Shown: positions 17,777-24,804 of the stretch, in pieces
How positions within the stretch are numbered: the stretch's first letter is position 1
Layout of the letters: each line of letters starts with the position of its first letter
From: DAOUEX01 sp034430235
GTDB lineage: Bacteria; Chloroflexota; Anaerolineae; UBA2200
Length of the DNA: 64,000 bases
Direction: 5' to 3'
Assembly (NCBI GenBank): GCA_964478075.1
Contig: CAYZGO010000016.1
Coordinates: 1 to 64,000 of the forward strand
Program-made: the position numbers and the translations under genes
Notes under the pieces: generated by a model
Databases searched by the model: none
What the model was told of the DNA's origin: nothing
The model's input: the letters and a program-made list of their open reading frames with translations, nothing else

Positions 17777-19203
17777 TAGTCACCCCTCGCTAGTTTGGCC
17801 ACAATGCTTTCCATAACCATCCCGCGTGATCCCTTGACCAGCACGAAATCACCCTCAACCAGCACTTGGTGCAGAACATCTACCGCATCGTCGTTGTCAG
17901 CAACGGCGTGTACCGCAGAGGGGGGCATGCCTGTCGCCACCGCTTCTTCAGCGATCAAGTGCCCTAATTCACCTACTGTGACCAGCACGGAGGCGACTTC
18001 TGCAGCCCGCCGCCCCGCGAGACAGTGCCCTTGCACTTCGTAGCTTCCCAACTCTAACATGCCACCCAAAACGGCAACTCTGCGGCCATCCATTTCGGCT
18101 AATAGATTCAGAGCCGCCACAGTCGAAGCTGGGCTTGCGTTGTAGGTGTCGTCCAAGATGGTCGTGCCTTGAGCTCCCGGAACGACCATCAGCCGCACCT
18201 GAGCAGATTCATCCCGCAGGCCGGAAATAATCTCATCCCAGGCCAATCCCTGGCTCAAGCCGACGGCAGCCGCCGCCAAAGCGCCATGCACACTGTGTCG
18301 GCCCAGGAGCGGCAATCGCGCACGCACCGACTCGCCCCGAAAGTGAAAGCTCATCAGCAGACCCTCAAGGCCATACGTCTGTATATCGCTGGCTCGCAGA
18401 TCGTTATGTGGCTCCAGACCGTAATAGAAGGCGTTTCTTGCTTTCGTCAATGTGGCCATAGCCCGCACCCGCTCATCGTCACCGTTGAGTATGGCCAGGC
18501 CATCGGGCGGCAGAGCCTGAACCAGTTCAGCCTTTGCTTGTGCGATACGCTCTACGCTTCCCAGACGCTCAAGATGTGTAGGCCCCACGTTGGTCACCAC
18601 ACCAACCGCTGGCAGGGCAATCTCTGCCAGGTGAGCAATCTCGCCCAGGTCATACATCCCCATCTCTTGCACCACCCACTCAATCGCTGGATGCAGCCGA
18701 AGCATAGTCAGCGGCAGGCCAATCTCATTATTGTAGTTCCCTGGGCTCTTCAGCGTGGAGAAACGCCGCTGCAAGACAGCCGCGATGAGTTCTTTTGTCG
18801 TGGTCTTGCCCGTACTGCCCGTCACCCCAACCACTCGACAGTCCGGATGCAGCCGCCGCCAGTAGGCCGCTAGCGTCTGTAGGGCGCTCAGAGTGTCCGC
18901 AACCAGAAAGCACATGGGCAATGGAATCTCTGACCCCACGTCAAGTTGCTGCCCTACGTCAAGCAGAGCAGTGCAATCATCAACTGCTCTCTGTACGAGT
19001 GCTGCCCGCGCTCCTCGACGGAAAGCATCGCCCACAAACAGGTGACCATCTGTACGCTCACCAGGTAGAGCCACAAACAGACTAGCATCCGTAACCAGGC
19101 GAGAATCTACCACCACCTCTGCAAACGGCAGACGCGCTGTCTCGTCCCAAGGCCAGGGGCCTGTGCCCAGTGCCTTCCAAATATCAGCAAGTGTGAGCCC
19201 CAT
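17776..19203 (-). CDS. murF: UDP-MurNAc-tripeptide--D-Ala-D-Ala ligase
   Basis: 475 residues. Adds D-Ala-D-Ala to complete the UDP-MurNAc-pentapeptide. Domain order is normal: N-terminal domain with VVVDSRLV and LFVALPGERTDGH, ATPase domain with GVTGSTGKTTTKEL, ILDDTYNASPAST, and C-terminal LGGMLELG. The ATG at 19203 is chosen over a TTG at 19254 because it begins the family-like MGLTLADIW and follows AAGG at suitable distance, 10 nt after the ftsI stop. No murE lies between ftsI and murF, where it usually sits. Confidence 0.97.
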   Translation of the reverse strand: MGLTLADIWKALGTGPWPWDETARLPFAEVVVDSRLVTDASLFVALPGERTDGHLFVGDAFRRGARAALVQRAVDDCTALLDVGQQLDVGSEIPLPMCFLVADTLSALQTLAAYWRRLHPDCRVVGVTGSTGKTTTKELIAAVLQRRFSTLKSPGNYNNEIGLPLTMLRLHPAIEWVVQEMGMYDLGEIAHLAEIALPAVGVVTNVGPTHLERLGSVERIAQAKAELVQALPPDGLAILNGDDERVRAMATLTKARNAFYYGLEPHNDLRASDIQTYGLEGLLMSFHFRGESVRARLPLLGRHSVHGALAAAAVGLSQGLAWDEIISGLRDESAQVRLMVVPGAQGTTILDDTYNASPASTVAALNLLAEMDGRRVAVLGGMLELGSYEVQGHCLAGRRAAEVASVLVTVGELGHLIAEEAVATGMPPSAVHAVADNDDAVDVLHQVLVEGDFVLVKGSRGMVMESIVAKLARGD

Positions 19204-19213
19204 CAAAGATACC

Positions 19214-20902
19214 TTACTGCATGCTTGCACGCACACTGTCCGGCGGCACAGCAAGCAATGTTAAGAGCTGCTGCGCAATCTCCCGAAAGACAGGTGCAGC
19301 AACTGTCATGCCCCAATAGTCTTTCTGAGGGCGATCAATGATAACCAGCATTGAGAACCTCGGATCGTCCGCCGGCACATAGCCAGCGAACGAAGCAATC
19401 GTCTCCTTTGGATCGTATCCGCCCGGTACTGGGACCTCTGACGTGCCGGATTTCCCTGCCACCTGGTAGTTTGGAATCGCTGCCGCAGTCAGCACAGTGT
19501 CTACAGCGTAGACGAGCATCTGCGTCATCTGCCCTGCTACCTCAGGGGATATGACCTGCCTCACAACCTGCGGTGGCAACTCGGTCACCTCGTCCTTCTC
19601 GACAATACGAGACACAACGTGCGGGCGCATCAAAAGCCCACCATTGCCTACTGCAGACACGGCACAGAGCATCTGCAACGGCGTCACAGCAAGGCCTTGC
19701 CCAAAGGAATTGGTGCCCAGGTCTGATTCGTGCCATTCCCGGTCACCCGGAACCCGCAAGTTCCCCGGGACTTCGTAGGCCAGGTCAACGCCCGTCGGCT
19801 GACCAAAACCGAAGCGGCGAAGGTATTCGTAGAACTTGACCGCGCCCAGGCTTGTGCTCACGTGAGCCGCGCCCACGTTCAAGGACTGCGCCAGCAGGTC
19901 AGCAATCCTCGTTTCGCCATAGGCAACCCCGCTCGAGTTCTCGATGACGCGCCCCCCTACCACAATCTGGCCGTTATCGTAGTAAGTACTTGAAGGCGAA
20001 ATAGCACCAGCGTCCAACGCTGAAGCAATAGTGACAATCTTGAATACAGAGCCAGGCTCATAGTGATCGCTGACTGCCGGGTTTACGAACAGGCTCTGGT
20101 CAGTCACAGCAAAGTCGTTCGGGTCATAGGTCGGATTACCGGCCATGGCCAGGATTGCCCCGGTCGCGGGGTCCATCACAATGACCACGCCTCCCTTGGC
20201 ATCGTTGGTGAGCACAGCTTTGGCCAGCGCCTCTTCGACAACGTATTGCATGTTTCTATCAAGGGTCAGGAACAGATCCACGCCGTCGCGTGGTGCGCGA
20301 AACTGATAGAACAGGCTGCCCAGGGAATCCCGAGTTGCCATGCGGAAACCAGCCTCGCCCGCAAGAAGCTCGTCATAGTATCCTTCAACGCCATAATAGC
20401 CTTCGGCTTCACCTGATACGAACCCCAGCACACAGGCAGCCAGCGACCGACTCGGATAGACGCGACCTGGCTGTGGATCCGCCTGTATCACCCCTTCTCC
20501 CCACTCCAGGATGCTGTCCTTCACTTCTGCGCTGACGCCGCGTTTGAGAGGCACGTGCGCACCGCCTTTTCGCAATAACGTCAGCAGTCGTTCCCTTGGT
20601 TCGTCAAGCAAAGGCGCCAGCCTATCCGCCAGCATTTCGGCATCCTTCACGTTGCGGGGCGTTGCCCCAATGTCATAGACAGTACTTGCTGCAGCTAATA
20701 GATACCCATGACAGTCATAGATGTTCCCACGCTCAGGGGGAAAAACTGCTTCCGGGGCGAGGACCGTGTCTGGCAGAACCTCGGTCGGGTGCTCACGCTG
20801 CAAGAATACCAGCCGCCAAACCACGACCGCCACGACGCTCAGCAGAGCCGTGGCCAGGGCAAGCGCTCTGCGATAGAATTGGTCCTGCGTTAAGACGTTC
20901 AT
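19214..20902 (-). CDS. ftsI: Class B penicillin-binding protein (septal transpeptidase)
   Basis: 562 residues. One N-terminal membrane anchor (ALALATALLSVVAVVVWRLVFL), a dimerisation domain from ~55, and a transpeptidase domain with motifs SVFK (YEPGSVFKIVT), SLN (AQSLNVGAA) and KSGT (VAGKSGTSEVP). It crosslinks septal peptidoglycan with FtsW. There is no PASTA tail. It follows the FtsL-like gene by 18 nt. Confidence 0.95.
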   Translation of the reverse strand: MNVLTQDQFYRRALALATALLSVVAVVVWRLVFLQREHPTEVLPDTVLAPEAVFPPERGNIYDCHGYLLAAASTVYDIGATPRNVKDAEMLADRLAPLLDEPRERLLTLLRKGGAHVPLKRGVSAEVKDSILEWGEGVIQADPQPGRVYPSRSLAACVLGFVSGEAEGYYGVEGYYDELLAGEAGFRMATRDSLGSLFYQFRAPRDGVDLFLTLDRNMQYVVEEALAKAVLTNDAKGGVVIVMDPATGAILAMAGNPTYDPNDFAVTDQSLFVNPAVSDHYEPGSVFKIVTIASALDAGAISPSSTYYDNGQIVVGGRVIENSSGVAYGETRIADLLAQSLNVGAAHVSTSLGAVKFYEYLRRFGFGQPTGVDLAYEVPGNLRVPGDREWHESDLGTNSFGQGLAVTPLQMLCAVSAVGNGGLLMRPHVVSRIVEKDEVTELPPQVVRQVISPEVAGQMTQMLVYAVDTVLTAAAIPNYQVAGKSGTSEVPVPGGYDPKETIASFAGYVPADDPRFSMLVIIDRPQKDYWGMTVAAPVFREIAQQLLTLLAVPPDSVRASMQ

Positions 20903-20920
20903 TGGTGTTTGCCCAGAATC

Positions 20921-21418
20921 CTACCCACCTGGCGGCTCAGCTCGTGCCACACTTCCAAGAATCCAGTCTGCAAACTGGCACAGTGCCTCTTGCCACCAGC
21001 CTGACAAATGTGAAGAATCAACAGGCGAGGAAAGGGGAGGCTCGCGCGCCATCTCGTCTCCAAACAAAGGGGCTGGTTGGTCCAGCACCACCTCGACGTA
21101 TTCGATATGCTGTGGCTCTCCAAGGCCCAAATCTCTGGCTGCCTGCTGTATACGCGGCAGTTGCTCACACTGCGCGATTTGCAGAAGGATGGCGCTGTTC
21201 GCCCGCCTCAATTCACGCAGTTGACTCTCGCAACCTCGCATCTCCTCGATTTGCCTCGCCACGTGGCTGGCTCGAGTCAAGTAGAGGAAAGCCAGCAAGC
21301 TAATCAGGCACAACAATGCCAGGACATAGAGCCACCGCCGCAGGTCATCGGACAACTGGGCTATGGCCTGCCCAAGAAACGTCTCACTGCGAGAGGCTGC
21401 GATACGACCACTGCCCAT
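20921..21418 (-). CDS. ftsL: FtsL-like bitopic division protein
   Basis: 165 residues. One membrane segment (WLYVLALLCLISLLAFLYL, ~29-47) is followed by a coiled-coil-like stretch (ARQIEEMRGCESQLRELRRANSAIL) and the AARDLGLGEPQHIEYVEV block typical of FtsL/DivIC proteins. The last ~50 residues are Pro/Ser-rich and not conserved-looking. Position between rsmH and ftsI is the standard ftsL slot. Sequence identity in this family is low, so the call depends on topology and position. Confidence 0.8.
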   Translation of the reverse strand: MGSGRIAASRSETFLGQAIAQLSDDLRRWLYVLALLCLISLLAFLYLTRASHVARQIEEMRGCESQLRELRRANSAILLQIAQCEQLPRIQQAARDLGLGEPQHIEYVEVVLDQPAPLFGDEMAREPPLSSPVDSSHLSGWWQEALCQFADWILGSVARAEPPGG

Positions 21419-21426
21419 TGTTCACC

Positions 21427-22338
21427 TCACCGTCTCGCACTTCCGATGAGAGGGAGCTTTTCCGCAATGCGCAGTTTGGCGCTGCGGCTTCGCGGATTGC
21501 GCTCCCGCTCAACAGGGGTCGCCCGGATGGGCTTGGGCGTGAGCAAGCGTAGCGCCGGACCACGCGCACTATCGTCCCCCTTGGCCTCCTGACGGAAGTA
21601 GTGCTTCACTACACGATCCTCAAGAGAATGAAAGGCAATGACTGTCAGCCGTCCACCTGGGGCCAGGATATCTACGGCCTGCACCAGCCCCTGGACAAGA
21701 GCCTCTAACTCGTCATTGACCGCTATGCGTAGCGCCTGAAAGGTCCTGGTAGCGGGATGGATGCGCCCTCTGTGTCTGACCACCCTTGCCACCAGGTGAG
21801 CCAATTCCGTGGTCGTCTGCAGCGGACGTGCACGTACAATGGCGCGCGCAATGCGTCTGGACATCCTTTCCTCGCCATAGCGGTACAGAATATCTGCTAA
21901 CTCGGCTTCAGGCAGCGTATTGACCAGCTCAGCCGCCGTCGTGTCTGCTGACAGATCAAAACGCATATCCAACGGCCCATCCAACTGAAAGGAAAAGCCG
22001 CGCTCTGGTGCAGACAACTGTATTGCAGAAAGGCCAAGGTCTAGCAACACCCCATCAGCGGCGTAGAATCCGTACTCACGTGCGATCTCGCTTAGGTGGG
22101 CAAAGGTGCCGTGCACCAGGGTGACACGTCCACCATAATCAGCCAGCACCTCTTGGGCCAACTGCAGAGCCTGTGCATCCAGGTCAACCCCCAGCAACCG
22201 CCCGTTCGGGCTGGAGAGTCCCAGAATCCCGCTGGCGTGCCCGCCACCGCCTACGGTGCCATCAACGTAAGAGCCTCCCGAGCGCGGGGAAAGGGCATCC
22301 ATGACCTCGTCGTACAGAACCGGCTCATGGGCCCTCAT
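21427..22338 (-). CDS. rsmH: 16S rRNA (cytosine1402-N4)-methyltransferase
   Basis: 303 residues. SAM-dependent methylation of C1402 in 16S rRNA. The N-terminal HEPVLYDEVMDAL, SAM motif YVDGTVGGGGHASGIL, LLDLGLSAIQL, and C-terminal IAFHSLEDRVVKHYFR and NPRSRSAKLRIAEKL blocks are the RsmH (MraW) hallmarks. The start overlaps the mraZ stop by 4 nt. Confidence 0.98.
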   Translation of the reverse strand: MRAHEPVLYDEVMDALSPRSGGSYVDGTVGGGGHASGILGLSSPNGRLLGVDLDAQALQLAQEVLADYGGRVTLVHGTFAHLSEIAREYGFYAADGVLLDLGLSAIQLSAPERGFSFQLDGPLDMRFDLSADTTAAELVNTLPEAELADILYRYGEERMSRRIARAIVRARPLQTTTELAHLVARVVRHRGRIHPATRTFQALRIAVNDELEALVQGLVQAVDILAPGGRLTVIAFHSLEDRVVKHYFRQEAKGDDSARGPALRLLTPKPIRATPVERERNPRSRSAKLRIAEKLPLIGSARR

Positions 22339-22769
22339 AGGATCCCGAGGTCGCCCAGTTTTTCGGCAAGGGCTTCCGCGTCCTGCTCCAGTTCGGAATT
22401 GTTCTGCTCCCAGGCGCCGGGGTTCCAGACCTCTACACGGTTATCCAAGCCGGCGATAATTACCTCATCCTGCAAATCAGCATATTCACGGAGATAGGCA
22501 GGTATGAGCACACGACCTTGCTTATCGGGGATACAGTCGGCGGCTGCAGAGAACAAGAGGCGGACAAAGGCGCGGGCATCTTTCTTGGTCAGGGGAAGCT
22601 GTCTGACTTTCTCCGCGAGCCGTTCCCACTCGCCCAGCGGATAGATGTACAAACAGCGATCAATACCGCGAGTAACCACCACACCGGCAGCCAAACTCGT
22701 GCGATACTTGGCTGGGATGGTCAGACGTCCCTTGTTATCAATCGTGTGCCCGAACCTGCTTAAGAACAT
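22335..22769 (-). CDS. mraZ: Transcriptional regulator MraZ
   Basis: 144 residues. Two SpoVT/AbrB-like halves: MFLSRFGHTIDNKGRLTIPAKYR at the start and CIPDKQGRVLIPAYLREYA in the middle, each with the DxKGR-IP type motif. MraZ binds its own promoter and controls the dcw operon; four matching repeats lie at 22827-22860. First gene of the cluster, with GTGGGGGA upstream as a possible ribosome site. Confidence 0.97.
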   Translation of the reverse strand: MFLSRFGHTIDNKGRLTIPAKYRTSLAAGVVVTRGIDRCLYIYPLGEWERLAEKVRQLPLTKKDARAFVRLLFSAAADCIPDKQGRVLIPAYLREYADLQDEVIIAGLDNRVEVWNPGAWEQNNSELEQDAEALAEKLGDLGIL

Positions 22770-22826
22770 TTGTTCTAGAATCCCCCACTTGGCCTCTGTT
22801 TCGAGGCTGTTTGGAGCTGGCTGCTC

Positions 22827-22870
22827 CCACTGTGCTCCACTTCATGCCACATTTTACCACCGTTTTCCCA
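22827..22870 (-). promoter_or_regulatory. MraZ operator: GTGG repeats at 10-bp period
   Basis: CCAC (GTGG on the minus strand) occurs at 22827-22830, 22837-22840, 22847-22850 and 22857-22860, an exact 10-bp period, with a degenerate fifth (CCCA, 22867-22870). This is the known arrangement for MraZ operators (TGGGN-type direct repeats). The repeats cover the -10 region of the mraZ promoter and the bases downstream, fitting autorepression. Confidence 0.85.
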
Positions 22871-22879
22871 TTCTGTCCA
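22851..22879 (-). promoter_or_regulatory. Predicted mraZ / dcw promoter
   Basis: On the minus strand, TGGACA (22874-22879) and TAAAAT (22851-22856) are separated by 17 bp; both match the sigma70 consensus at five of six positions. One MraZ repeat lies in the spacer and the next directly after the -10. Confidence 0.75.
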
Positions 22880-22943
22880 GTGGTTCAGCGGAGAATTCGC
22901 GGAATTTTAAGGTTCGGGCAAGGCAAAAGCGCCTTCACATACG

Positions 22944-22976
22944 AAAAAAGGCCTGTCGTGGTGCCCGACCAGGCCT
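22944..22976 (-). terminator. Intrinsic terminator of rnpB overlapping helix P1
   Basis: Arms AGGCCTG (22949-22955) and CAGGCCT (22970-22976) pair perfectly, followed on the minus strand by a T run (complement of 22944-22949). The upstream arm is part of the 3' side of RNase P RNA, so the terminator hairpin competes with P1 formation until RNA release or processing. Confidence 0.7.
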
Positions 22977-23368
22977 GTAAGCCGAGTTCTGTACCCTGCG
23001 CAAGCGATGCTTGCGCAGGGCGGCAATCATCTCTCTGGGACGACAGTTGCCTGACGTCTCTAGCGATCCACCCAAGGGTCACGGGACGAGCAGCCCCGGG
23101 CGCAGCTTGCGCTGCGCCGCCCTCTGTTCGATCTTGCTCCCGATGGGGTTTGCCTAGCCGACCCAGTCTCCTGGGCCGCTGGTGGTCTCTTACACCACCG
23201 TTTCACTCTTACCGGCGGCCACAATGGCCAACAGGCGACATGCTTTCTGTTGCACTATGCCGTCGGGTCACCCCGCCTGGGCGTTGCCCAGCATCGTGCT
23301 CTGCGGAGCTCGGACTTTCCTCGAGCCACCCATGATGGCCCGCGATTGCCCAGCCTGCTCGGGCACCA
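22959..23368 (-). ncRNA. rnpB: RNase P RNA, bacterial type A
   Basis: About 410 nt; the catalytic RNA of ribonuclease P, which trims tRNA 5' ends. The 5' hallmark GAGGAAAGTCCGAGCTCC (minus strand, near 23308-23325), the AGGGTGAAACGGTGG-like central block and the 3' hallmark ACAGAACTCGGCTTAC (near 22978-22993) are all seen. The two ends pair as P1 (GTGCCCGAGCAGGC with GCCTGGTCGGGCAC). Exact ends are set from P1 and the predicted promoter and are approximate by a few bases. Confidence 0.95.
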
Positions 23369-23373
23369 ACTCT

Positions 23374-23402
23374 ATTCTACCACCGTTGGCAGCCTTTGTC
23401 AA
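23374..23402 (-). promoter_or_regulatory. Predicted rnpB promoter
   Basis: TTGACA (23397-23402) and TAGAAT (23374-23379) on the minus strand are 17 bp apart, placing the start about 6 nt later at the first base of helix P1. Confidence 0.8.
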
Positions 23403-23752
23403 AAACGTCTTGGCACAGCACCGTCTGATGCAGCCGCTGTTCAAGCTCGGAAGCGGCCTGGTCAGGGTAGATTCCTTCTCGAGCAAGAAAGGTAGGAATA
23501 CATGACTCCTGGTGTGAGTCAGTGTCCGATGTTCAGCCGCAGTTGCCGTTTACGCCTCTGGCGTAAAGACCAGAGGTGGCGCAAAGAGAAATGTACCGCC
23601 GCGGGCTAGTAGCATCGAGTGGCGAGCCCGGTACTGTAGTCTGCTTATCTATGTGCACGCCTCAAGCATCACCGCTGTCTGACGCAGCTTGGCAATGTTG
23701 GCGCACACACAGTACAATACTGAGGAAGTGGCGGATGCAAGGGGGAGGCGAT
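23403..23752. other. Intergenic stretch with a dispersed repeat copy
   Basis: Between divergent rnpB and ldh. It contains a fourth copy of the 'tggtgtgagtcagtgtccgatgttcagc' block (about 23507-23537) seen three times in 1-1396, and the exact 17-bp palindrome TTACGCCTCTGGCGTAA (23550-23566). No gene is seen. Confidence 0.6.
23689..23718 (+). promoter_or_regulatory. Possible ldh promoter
   Basis: TTGGCA (23689-23694) and TACAAT (23713-23718) with an 18-bp spacer, 35 nt upstream of the ldh start. Reasonable sigma70-type match. Confidence 0.5.
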
Positions 23753-24715
23753 ATGACTAAGAATCAGAGAGGGGCCAGGGTAGTGATCATCGGCGCGGGC
23801 ATGGTGGGCGCCACCAGCGCCTATGCGCTGATGATCCGTGGCCTTGCAGCAGAGATTGTGCTCATTGACGTGAACCTTCGGCGAGCAAGAGGAGAAGCTA
23901 TGGACCTGGCACATGGCCAGCCGTTCGCCACACCAACACGTATTTGGGCCGGCGACTATGATGACTGCCGCTATGCGGACATCATCGTCATCACTGCTGG
24001 CGTTGCGCAGAAGCCGGGCCAGACGCGCCTCGACCTGACCAGGAAGAACGTGGATATCATGCACGACATCGTCAAGGATATCCTCAAAGCCCAGGCCGAC
24101 CAAGCTATCCTGCTCATCGTGGCCAATCCTGTAGACGTGCTGTCTTACGCCGCCTGGAAGTTCTCCGGCTGGCCTGCTGAGCGCGTCATCGGGTTGGGAA
24201 CTCTGCTCGATACGGCTCGCTTCCGCCAGCTCCTGGCCGAGCACTGTGGCATAGACTCGCGCAACGTGCATGCTTACATTATCGGCGAACACGGCGACAG
24301 CGAGGTCCCTGTCTGGAGCCTGGCCAACGTTGCCGGTGCCAGGCTCGACGACTTTTGCGTGGTGTGCGGTCGTGGTTGCTCTCTGGAAACGAAGACGGCC
24401 ATCTTTGAACGAGTGAAGAATGCCGCCTACGAGATCATTGACGCCAAAGGCGCTACGTACTACGCCATCGGTCTAGGCACAATGCGCCTGATCGAGGCCA
24501 TATTGCACGACCAACACAGCATCCTGTCCGTGTCCACACTGATCCAGAACCGCTTTGGTATCGACGATGTCTACCTGAGCCTGCCTTGCGTGGTAGCACG
24601 GTCTGGCGTCACTCGCGTTTTGGACATGCCTCTGAGTGCGGACGAAGTTGCGGCTCTGCAAGTCTCAGCGTCTGTGCTCAAGGAGGCCATCGCCTCCATG
24701 GGACTCTTAGGATGA
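23753..24715 (+). CDS. ldh: L-lactate dehydrogenase
   Basis: 320 residues. NAD-dependent interconversion of pyruvate and L-lactate. The N-terminal Rossmann motif VVIIGAGMVGATSAYAL, the substrate loop GVAQKPGQTRLDL (Gln where malate dehydrogenases have Arg, favouring lactate), and the active-site IIGEHGDSEVPVWS with the catalytic His are present. GLGTLLDTARFR matches the family's Asp/Arg segment. The ATG at 23753 is chosen because GGGGGAGG precedes it; the open frame extends further upstream without support. A lipoprotein gene follows directly. Confidence 0.95.
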   Translation: MTKNQRGARVVIIGAGMVGATSAYALMIRGLAAEIVLIDVNLRRARGEAMDLAHGQPFATPTRIWAGDYDDCRYADIIVITAGVAQKPGQTRLDLTRKNVDIMHDIVKDILKAQADQAILLIVANPVDVLSYAAWKFSGWPAERVIGLGTLLDTARFRQLLAEHCGIDSRNVHAYIIGEHGDSEVPVWSLANVAGARLDDFCVVCGRGCSLETKTAIFERVKNAAYEIIDAKGATYYAIGLGTMRLIEAILHDQHSILSVSTLIQNRFGIDDVYLSLPCVVARSGVTRVLDMPLSADEVAALQVSASVLKEAIASMGLLG

Positions 24716-24804
24716 CAACCGCCTTATCAAAAACGTGCAACCTGAACCATGATGGCTGTTCCTTCGACGCAGCAACACACCCTCGTGGCCGTTTGTTCCT
24801 GTGG

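Noticed and set aside
24586..24711. Lipoprotein gene start inside ldh
   Set aside because: The frame opens within conserved ldh codons without a ribosome site; later starts are favoured.
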